Source: Chiridota heheva (taxonomy: Eukaryota; Echinodermata; Holothuroidea; Apodida; Chiridotidae). Taken from it: 64,000 nt of DNA. Of the stretch, positions 55,193-64,000 are shown one piece after another. The first letter of the stretch is position 1, and every line of letters begins with the position of its first letter. The position numbers and the translations under genes are program-made. The DNA is taken from assembly GCA_020152595.1 (NCBI GenBank), contig JAIGNY010001587.1, positions 2,136,001 to 2,200,000 on the forward strand, given 5' to 3'. The notes beneath the pieces are model-generated. The model ran no database searches. It was given only the letters and a program-made list of their open reading frames with translations, and was not told where the DNA came from.

Positions 55193-56427
55193 TTAAAGGG
55201 GCACCAGACTGAAAAGTGAGGGTATATTTTTGGAGGGTCCCCAAAAATGTAATGCTTATATAGCACGCAATAGTATAGCAAATTTCTGGTTAATATGAAT
55301 ATTCAAGTGACCTTTGCCCTCAAGTCGGCTGTGGGCTATGGAGGCATGAAGTTTATCGAATACATATGGGAATGTTTTACCTTAAAACGCGCGTAAGGAA
55401 ACAAATTGCGGAACTAGCTGTGATGTGTTACAGAAAACTATAAATAATCTTGGGATGACTTGGATTGTACCATTATTATGCGCGTTGGTTTTAGGAACGA
55501 AGCCTTGAAATACATTTAAAGATATAATATACACATAATAATTCATACAAAAAGTTGAATAAATAGCATAGCTCTTAATTTTTAGTATCATAAACATGCA
55601 ACCTATTGTTGTCGTTATTCCTCGCTCTTGCACTTCTTCGTTCCTGATTGTTGTCAATAATGTTCAGCCAAATGTTTTAATTTTTGATGAATACAGTCAT
55701 ATAATATGAAATATATCTCATTGTAACAAAATATACAAGAAAACTGTTCAAAATGGAAGAAAATTAGCCAAAATCGGACATTGGAAAATGCTTATATTCG
55801 CCTCTTCACAGCATGTTTACAATACGAAAAAAACAGGAAACCCTCTGCACACAATAGTACAGTCCACGCGGCTTGGGTGTGCTAAGATTACGGCAGAATT
55901 CAAACAAAGGTATACATAAGCGGACGCGAAAAGTTTTCTATCATCGCTTTCTTTTTGTTGGAAAGTACGAGCCCTTTTTTGCACCAATCACTTAGGATTT
56001 TATATTTATGGTAAACAGATATATGTTAATTGTTAGACCGTGTGAAATGGACTCCTAAAAACTTTCATTCATAAGTTACAAAGGTCAAAGCGGTGATGAC
56101 CTTGTGATTTTGCTTGCGCTCTCATTGAAAAACAAGAAAAAACACTTTTTATAGTTTACAAAGTACGGTACTCTTTTTTGGAATAATTAAATGAAAATGG
56201 TCTCAAACGTTAGATAATGAATTCAAGTTCTCTATGCTGTTTAAAATGAAACAAAATATTCAGAGATTCTTTAGTTATAACATTTAAAGTGCAAAATATG
56301 TGCGATTTTTCTCTAGAGAGTTTTGCACAGTTAAGGAGATTATGATTACAAGCGTAGAACCAAACGTATGTATTTGTGAAATTGGCAAAAACAAGCACCC
56401 TCACTTTTCGATCTAGTGCTCCTTTAA
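55193..56427. mobile_element. TTAA-flanked 1.23-kb DNA element without transposase
   Basis: TTAA at 55193-55196 and 56424-56427 enclose a body with terminal inverted repeats of 27 bp, 23 identical. Left AGGGGCACCAGACTG plus AAAAGTGAGGGT; right (reverse complement) AGGAGCACTAGATCG plus the same 12 bases. The TTAAAGGRR end style is known for T2-family MITEs linked to Kolobok-like transposases; piggyBac also targets TTAA. Inside, two minus-strand frames of about 90-108 codons have no transposase motif, and the 108-codon one (56210-56536) runs across the right end. It is therefore probably non-autonomous. Confidence 0.8.
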
Positions 56428-57589
56428 GTAGGGAGACCAAAAACAGTATAAAAAAAAATCGATGCGATGTGTAGCCACAGAATTTACAACTTTGTGATTT
56501 GCAAGCATGCTCAGTTACTATTTTGCTAACTCGCAAACAAATGTGTTAAAAGTACTTCTTTTTAAATTACGATATTTACTACTTTTATTAAACATATCTA
56601 TAAGTTGATATAATATTATCAATTTGTGTAGTATTACCTTTCATATAAGACCAAAATTAGGCAATTTGATGAAAAATTGAGTGAATTACGGGACGATAAA
56701 AAATGCTATCATCGGAGACTTAAAGCCGTGTGAAATTTTTGGGATGTGAGTTTGTGTTGTGTGTTATGCAGGGCGGGTTTAAAAAAAGCCATCGCTGCTA
56801 CATCTTTCATCACCTATTACCAATATGTGGCCAGAAAGATACTTGAGTTTTTACTTTCTGATAACTTTTTCATAGAGAAAAGTTAAAAACCATTTTTATT
56901 TTCATTTTTAAGCATGCTTATTAAAATACAAGAACGGAAACTCAAGCATTGTTAGAAAGAGAATTTCTTTATTTTTAAGTGAGATATAATTAATCACGAT
57001 GCCCCATCTACACAGCAACAGACAGTTTTTTAATTGACCCATTATTTCTCAATCGCTTAGAAGTTGCATTGTAAGTTGTAACTTGTAAGTTCTGAATTGT
57101 AAATAACGCGGTACTGTAGCTGGAATTCCCGTATTTCGAGGGCAATCGTATTGATTTACCTTTCCTAATCATATGTAATCTTAAGCATAGCCTACTTAAA
57201 TTAAGGTAAGCCTAATTAAATGATTTATCAGCTGGTTTTAGAGTAATTATAAGCCAATTTCAGCATACAGTACTGACACAACAGTACCTTTGTAATGTAA
57301 CTACTGACATTGTAACGTTAGTACACAAGTACAAGAATTAACTGTGAGCAGTAATGTTAGCACTGTAGCAGCCATTTTCGACTGCAATTTGTAGTGTAGG
57401 CCTGTTCATGTTTAGTAATTGTGTACAATAAAATCTTGAATTTAAGTTCTTAATTATTGCTGAAAGGAAATTTACTTTTAGGTAGATCAAGATCTTTTTG
57501 TAATAAAAAGCCACAATTTCTGCAGCTTTTCAAAGATTCACCAATGGCCAGTTTTTCTTTTTCAGGGGGAGGGGGGATATCATTTTTCG
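56428..57589. other. Non-coding stretch, nothing recognised
   Basis: Small TTGTAAGTTGTAACTTGTAAG doublet at about 57069-57090. No gene. Confidence 0.45.
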
Positions 57590-57830
57590 ATCAAGCGAGC
57601 ATTGCAGGTACACGGTGCATACCATCATGAATTTTCTTGATCTATGCATATGATTTGTTAAGATACTATAATTGCTGAAAGAAAATTAACTTTTAATTAT
57701 ATTTTTTATCATTCACTGCATAGCTATTTATTTCTTTTTTATTCTTTTTTTGGCGAGATAAACATTTCTCAATAAACTGAACATATTGTGGGTATGCTAC
57801 TACTGCCTGTTTTTTTTTTTTACTTTAAAA
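57590..57830 (+). repeat. Dispersed repeat copy 3 (pairs with 6313-6560)
   Basis: Shares CATTGCAGGTACACGGTGC, CATGAATTTTCTTGAT, TATGCATATGATTTGTTAA, GAAAGAAAATTAACTTTT and CTCAATAAACTGAACATATT with the 6.3-kb copy. Confidence 0.85.
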
Positions 57831-57849
57831 GTAGTTTTTACTCCAAGTA

Positions 57850-58310
57850 AGAGCATTTCTATATTTGTAAATTAAGCCCCGCCTACTCATTAATATGCAT
57901 CATATCATTACCAAAAACAATAGGCACATATACAGACCTTGGGTTACCTGTGTGCCAAATGACATGAATTCAGGTTACCATTCTTAAGATACCGTGTTTA
58001 CAAGCTCTTTTCAGCAAAATTATATTAAGCCCCGCCCACTATGCATATTTATGGAAATAAACGTTTTTATGTCATGAACATGTACACCCAGCTAACATCA
58101 TAATTTGACCAAATATGAAACAAAACGGACATGTGGTTGTTAAAATATAGAAATTTCAAGATTTTTACATTAATGCATAACATCACCATCAAAAACAATA
58201 GGGCACATCTACACACCATGTGTACCACATATGAGATGAATCCAGTTCTTGAGATATCGCGTTTAAATGCTGGCCGTCACAAACACATACGCGCCACATA
58301 CTGTACTGCT
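57850..58310 (+). repeat. Units related to the 23.6-25.2 kb array
   Basis: TTAAGCCCCGCCTACTCATT, ACCAAAAACAATAGG, GATACCGTGTTTACAAGC and TTAAGCCCCGCCCACTATGC recur here in the same order as at 24.4-25.2 kb. About one and a half units. Confidence 0.8.
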
Positions 58311-59171
58311 ATCGCATCCAAACCAAAAAATACTTTTCTTTCATTTAGAGCTAGTGTAAGGTACATAAACAGATGGGCATGCATGCATGTTCATATAAAG
58401 TGTGTGTTATAGAATTAAAGGAAAGGTGTCATCCCAGAAATACATTCAGAAGGTAGCACTGCCGTGCTTGAAATGTCACTTTCTATTTATCGCATCCAAA
58501 CCAAAAAATACTTTTCTTTCATTTAGATCTAGTGTAAGGTACATAAGCAGATGGGCATGCATGCATGTTCATATAAAGTGTGTTATAGAATTAAAGGAAA
58601 GGTGTCATCCCAGAAATACATTCAGAAGGTAGCACTGCCGTGCTTGAAATGATTTAATCCAAACCAAAAATACTTTTCTTTCATTTAGATCTAGTGTAAG
58701 GTACATAAGCAGATGGGCATGCACATGTTCATATAAAGTGTGTGTTATAGAATTAAAGGAAAGGTGTCATAGAAATACATTCAGAAGGTACTGCCGTGCT
58801 TGAAATGTCACTTTCTATTTATCGCATCCAAACCAAAAAATACTTTTCTTTCATTTAGATCTAGTGTAAGGTACATAAGCAGATGGGCATGCATGCATGT
58901 TCATATAAAGTGTGTGTTATAGAATTAAAGGAAAGGTGTCATCCCAGAAATACATTCAGAAGGTAGCACTGCCGTGCTTGAAATGTCACTTTCTATTTAT
59001 CGCATCCAAACCAAAAAATACTTTTCTTTCATTTAGATCTAGTGTAAGGTACATAAGCAGATGGGCATGCATGCATGTTCATATAAAGTGTGTGTTATAG
59101 AATTAAAGGAAAGGTGTCATCCCAGAAATACATTCAGAAGGTAGCACTGCCGTGCTTGAAATGTCACTTTC
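58311..59171 (+). repeat. 178-bp tandem repeat, 5 copies
   Basis: The unit starts ATCGCATCCAAACCAAAAAA and runs through TAGATCTAGTGTAAGGTACA, GATGGGCATGCATGCATGTT, GTGTCATCCCAGAAATACAT and GTAGCACTGCCGTGCTTGAA. Matching points (ATCC) lie near 58316, 58494, 58657, 58826 and 59004, so the third and fourth spacings are shortened by deletions. Repeated 60-75 codon frames (58402, 58912, 59090) are copies of one chance frame. Confidence 0.95.
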
Positions 59172-59174
59172 TTT

Positions 59175-59365
59175 TTTCAAATTTCCCTATTGATCGCAAT
59201 AAATCTGCTATGTTATTGATCACACACCTGCCGGACCGAAGATGTTCAATTAAGACATATCACAAATTTCTTGCAATCAGTAAGGAAAATTAAAAACCGA
59301 AAATGATGTTACCAGCACAGCGGCGTTCCCTCCAATTCATTTATGGGACAATACCTTTCCTTTGA
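59175..59365 (+). repeat. Dispersed repeat copy (pairs with 36575-36840)
   Basis: See the partner copy: TTTCCCTATTGATCGCA, TGATCACACACCTGCC, CAATCAGTAAGGAAAATTAA and TTACCAGCA. Here it directly follows the 178-bp array; at 36.3 kb a single diverged array unit precedes the partner, so array and flank belong to one ancestral repeat. Confidence 0.75.
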
Positions 59366-61241
59366 GAAAAAATGGTTTCCAAAATTTTTTAAAAAAGAGG
59401 CAAAACACTTTTTCAAAGAAAATGACGATTTCATGTTATAGAAACCAGCACCTATGGGCTTCATATCAGTCCCAAACCATGCATACACCTGCAGAAATTA
59501 AATATACTAGATGTCTGTTATTTTCTTCCCTGCTGTGTCTGGGCAACACAATGTTGATTCAGGAGGTGTCATTAACCCTAGATGAAGAAAGTAAGAACTA
59601 AGCTGCTATGTGAAATTCTGAACCTTATACAATGAGTCAATAAGATTACAGTATGCCTTATCTGACCACAAAATAAAACATGAATAGTTCATGACAGAGA
59701 GAAGACTTTTCATAAAACTGACAGATCAGGAAGTGCTTGCCAATTAGGGGTGAGGAGGTGCAAATTTGCCACCATCAAAGATTTTATAATCATGAGTGTA
59801 TTGTACTGAATTGTAAATGTATAATCAAAACGATGTTTGTATTTTGTCTCCCTCCCAATCATGATTTGCCCTTCTCAACTAAACAACTTCCCTTGATTCA
59901 CAGTTTAATCAAGGTAGCATGAAATAAATCAATGGAGATGGGGAAATAAAAACAATCTTGGGGATGGGGGGGGGGGTGAAAGTTTATTTACCACAAATCT
60001 TACTCTCCCCTTTCCCCCTCCTTATTTCCTCATTCAAAAGTCTCATTTTTGTCCCATTTATTTTCACGATTGTAGGAGAATTTGTTTTGTTTTAACAAAG
60101 AAAAGACATTGAAGTTAGTATAGAACGTGACAGTACATACACGCTCGCAGTGCAGTGACCTGTCACCTGCATGTACACGTACTAACTGCATGCTGTATGT
60201 TACACATACGCAGGCGCTACGACGGTGTATACGATGTAATGCTACATTTTACGGACCAAATTGGTCAATTCAAATGACTTTAATTGGGGAAACTAAAATC
60301 GGACCCAGGATCAGACCGAGGTACTAGAAATTATAATTGAACAAATCTGAAGAACAAAGCGTTGAAAAGGTTGATATATTTCACAGAGGCTACAAATAAG
60401 CCCATTAAGGGGTTTTCTTCCATGGAAAGTATGAAGGGGGGGGGGGGGTAGGGAGCAGAAAGCATACTTCCGCCCCCTTACATTTTTGACTGGGGGAGCT
60501 AAATCCCTCCCCCTCCCCCTCCGCTTCCTATGCCCTTGAAAAAAGCGATGACCTAAGAAGCAAAGCCTCACAAAGAATAGTCCTTGTGCCTACTGCATTA
60601 TTTGGCAGACTTGCAAAAGACTAAATATCAAAACAGAATAAGGTTGAGAATAGAACAATTAAGATTACCACAGCATACAGTACCCTAATCAAAGCGATTA
60701 CAGTATGCCTTAACTAAGATTCAAGTTGTTAGTTCAACGCATTCATCGCAATCCCAATTTAGGACCACTGATATTTGGCTCTTGTTCAAGGGCACTGAAG
60801 CAGAGTTTGGGCGCTCTCCGGAACTTATAAAGACTGCATGGTTCAAATATCTCAAACTTGTTTGTTAGTGAGAATGATATTTTATCCCCTTCCCGTGCCA
60901 CCCATATTTTAATTTGATGGTAATGCCATATATAAATTGTGAATCGCTTTACCTGAAAGGCAAAAAAAATTGATTACATTTATTAGTATTTGACTTTGCA
61001 AGAAAGCTGATGAAATACTCCACTAAGATCGTTAAAGAAATGGGACATGACGCTGACATTGAAACATTTACTAAAACTGGTAACTTAAACTATTCAAGTT
61101 TTATTTTGTGGTCATCCACAGCAGATGACCAGGCTCTCTCCACTTTGCTGTGACTTCATGATGGTCCACAGTCTTATTTCCATCAAGTTTGATACTGTCA
61201 TGAGTACCTTTTGTGCACATGCAGACAACCTGTCTGACCTT
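59366..61241. other. Non-coding stretch with G/C runs
   Basis: G-runs at 59967-59976 and 60436-60447, with CTCCCCCTCC stretches between 60505 and 60525. GATTACAGTATGCCTTA occurs at 59644 and 60699. No gene recognised. Confidence 0.45.
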
Positions 61242-61817
61242 TTAAAGGAGTAGTTCAGTGGTCAAGCATGTCCATCTTATATAAAAGAGGACTTCAACAG
61301 AAACAAAATGATGAAGAAAGTATTACAAAATATTATTGCATGAAGGAGATAGTTAAGTTTAAAGTTTGGTATCATTTCTGTCGAAAAGACTGAAATCAGA
61401 CTAGTTGTGACGTCACAGCCTCAGATTCGTCAAAGTCTTTATGTATTTTAAAGCAATTTTATTTAATTTTTCCATTATTTAAATTATTTTCCCTCAAACT
61501 TTCTTCAAGTAAAGTGGTATATTATAAATACCCTTCCTAGATTCAATTTTACTACTTTCTTGACATATCCCATGGTTTTTAAGCCACAAAATCTCAGGAC
61601 AAAATATGATAGAATACTTAAAGACTTTGAGGAATCTGAGGCTATGACATCACAACTAGTCTGATTTCAGTCTTTCTACACAAATGATACCAAACTTTAA
61701 ACTTGAATATCTCCTTAACGGAATAAGATTTTCCAATACTTTCATCACCATTTTGTTTCTTTTGAAGTAATAATTCAAATAAGATAAACATGCTTGATGA
61801 TTGAACTAATCCTTCAA
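61242..61817. mobile_element. TTAA-type foldback element with roughly 200-bp arms
   Basis: Left TTAA (61242-61245), then AGGAGTAGTTCAGTGGTCAA; right end (reverse complement) AGGATTAGTTCAATCATCAA, then TCAA (61814-61817), a one-base variant of TTAA. Arms 61246-61450 and 61610-61813 are inverted copies of about 205 bp, including CTGAAATCAGACTAGTTGTG and CACAGCCTCAGATTC. The centre is 160 bp. No coding sequence. Relatives lie at 15247, 20741 and 23001. Confidence 0.85.
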
Positions 61818-63521
61818 CTTTGTAGTTCTTTTACATGTAGCATGTAGGGTATGTTTTTTATATAAAAATCTTAAGAAATGACATTATTACATAGTATTTT
61901 CTTGTACAAACCCACTTGAAAGAAATTTAAGTAAATCCACTTGTTGATGGGTTCAAACTTGTTCAAAGCCTCTTTCTAAATCTTTGCAAAACTTTTAACT
62001 CCTTCTTTCTTTGATTGTGTTTCGCAATAACAAAGTCTACGATGATACCTTCTTTCAATTTTTTTTTTTTAAGTTTTCTACAGTGCAACTTGTTGTATTT
62101 CCTTCTTTTTTTGTTATATTAAAAAAGAAGGAACCCTTGTAAAATGTGAGATTAAAGGAAAATTTTGGGGTTGTGAAGAAGAATTTTTTTCGGGATAACA
62201 ATGCTAAACCTCTAGCAAGGCAAAAGGATATGAAAATTGCCATGACGTGATGCATAGACAAGACTAGACTGATATTTAAAACAAATCATATACTTTGTAA
62301 TGTGTACACGAACAACATCAAACGTAAGATTTTAATGCATTTTGAATTGTAAAAGAGAGTTTGATGATATATTTTTAAATTAGAATAATATAAATTACGA
62401 CCTGTGAGCTGGCATCAAAAATACCAGTAAGTCCTTAAAATGGACTAAAAGTAAGAAATGAATTAACATTGTTGTGTATATGATATTCTTTACACAAATT
62501 GGCAGCGTGCCGAGCAAACTTGTTTTTAGAGAAGTTCTTATCAAGGTATGGTTTGCATTAAAAAATTGCCAAAATGAACGTAACTTTCAAAACCGACAAA
62601 CTAAGAAGATCTGAGGAAGTTTTTCGATGTGTTATGGCGGATTTTTCGGGAAAAAGCCTCTGTGGTGAAACGATATGACGATTTCCATCATGTGATTGAT
62701 ACATACACGGGTAAATGTAAATACACTGTACAGCTGTATGAGCCATTGTGAATCGAATACAAGTGTGTGTGTGTGTGTGTGATAATGGGTGGACCATTAT
62801 GATGAGTGTATGATGAGACATTGAGGTGCACTGTACCTGGGAGTCACAAACGTGAAGTGGGAATTAAGCTATTAGCCCCAGTGGTGTCTGGCATTCCCAA
62901 TCAATTACTGATTGTCTTGTCATGATTTGCGACAATGTTTTGACCAGATACTTTAAATTATACTGCTAAATTGTTATAATCTTCATGTTAACACAAAAAT
63001 GGCCTACAAAATCAAATGATGTCAATTACAAAAATGACAACTATGAATCGAACGCATCACCAGTGCTTGCAGTACTTTTGATTTTCAAAAGTCAATGCAA
63101 AATACTAAATATAGATACTCTACCTCACATTGAATCATTTTTAACTTAACAAGATTTGTAAATGAAACAAATTTCCCTCTTTCGGGCCTACAATACTTGT
63201 CGATAACTGTCTACATAATTCTTGTAGGAAAATGCTAGAGTATTGAAAAATAAATTTGTCTCCTAAAATTGATATCAAAACCAGCCTCATATGGGTATTC
63301 AAATTAATCTTGATATTGATCAAATTGTCGCTGTCTGTCAGAAATAACATCAAGGGCTACTTTAACCACTATTGCAATCAATTCTTAGCCTTCTGAATCT
63401 AAACTTGATCCACATCAAAGCCTGTACAGGGTATCGACTCAAACATACTGCCTCAAAAATGAAGGTTAATACTTATAAGAGCAAAGAATAAAATCATTCA
63501 AGGTCATCGATCATGTTTATA
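61818..63521. other. Non-coding stretch with a (TG)n tract
   Basis: (TG)n at 62761-62781. Short frames at 62055, 62558 and 63141 are featureless. Confidence 0.5.
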
Positions 63522-63635
63522 CAGTGGCATAGCCAGGATTTCGATATTGGTGGGGCAAGTAACTGAAATAAACCGATACAAATATGGCCCCTGCCGATGA
63601 ACGGTACTAGTTTTGAACCGATAAAAATGGAGTAT

Positions 63636-63636
<1 letters not shown>
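63522..63636 (+). mobile_element. Left-end fragment of a hAT-type MITE
   Basis: CAGTGGCATAGCCAGGATTT is the CAGTGGCGTAGCCAGG end style seen on hAT MITEs. The following DNA is G-rich for about 30 bp. The right end is not seen because the (AT)n tract follows. Confidence 0.5.
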
Positions 63637-63966
<330 letters not shown>

Positions 63967-64000
63967 GAAGTTATATTAATTCTGGTTGATAAAGTGCTCA

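Noticed and set aside
56210..56536. 108-codon minus frame as a possible transposase of the TTAA element
   Set aside because: It crosses the element's right end and has no DDE or zinc-finger motif.
58402..59293. Repeated small frames beginning MCYRIKGKVSSQKYIQKVAL
   Set aside because: Each is the same chance frame in successive copies of a 178-bp tandem repeat.

Overview
This window reads as repeat-dominated, non-coding DNA from a metazoan nuclear genome. It is AT-rich and has no compact gene arrangement, no operons and no long host open reading frame. It is packed with minisatellites, MITE-like inverted-repeat elements and decayed transposons. The best guess is a marine invertebrate, perhaps an echinoderm; this is inference from the repeat style and the gypsy and hAT remnants, not from a diagnostic gene. 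I found no confident host gene, rRNA, functional tRNA or CRISPR array. Every long open frame lies in a tandem repeat or a dead transposon, except one small candidate 5' exon near 54.3 kb.

Layout. 0-6 kb: a truncated, multiply frameshifted Ty3/gypsy LTR retrotransposon on the minus strand (gag, protease, RT, RNase H and integrase pieces, about 2.13-5.26 kb). A 31-bp hairpin flanked by a 7-bp direct repeat interrupts its integrase. 6-14 kb: dispersed repeat fragments and a 12-bp minisatellite. 14-22 kb: nested transposons. A 2.38-kb hAT element with a broken transposase sits inside a roughly 330-bp MITE (15.7-18.4 kb); a second, uninterrupted MITE copy at 20.4-20.7 kb provides the empty site. 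A short hAT-type MITE with 8-bp target duplication lies at 21.14-21.37 kb, followed by a 68-bp tandem repeat. 23-26 kb: a foldback element and a degenerate array of roughly 300-bp units.

26-45 kb is a minisatellite district. Units are 17 bp (26.6-27.2), 19 bp (28.8-29.3), 150 bp (30.6-30.9), 17 bp (31.1-31.9), 32 bp (34.6-35.4), 21 bp (37.3-37.7), 14 bp (38.4-38.5), 14 bp (41.3-41.8) and about 16 bp, very G-rich (44.2-45.2). Small inverted-repeat elements lie between them. 45-53 kb holds a pair of inverted 440-bp repeats with an 88-nt invariant block, a TA-flanked MITE built of AGCTTG motifs, and GCCATGTGGGAC-type arrays that switch strand. 53-64 kb holds two further tandem arrays, a TTAA-flanked 1.2-kb element, a TTAA-type foldback element, and a final long (AT)n tract.

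The genes do not work together as a system. The retrotransposon and hAT proteins are all broken. The interest lies in the nested insertion history, in several elements whose ends and target duplications can be defined by eye, and in the density of independent tandem arrays.
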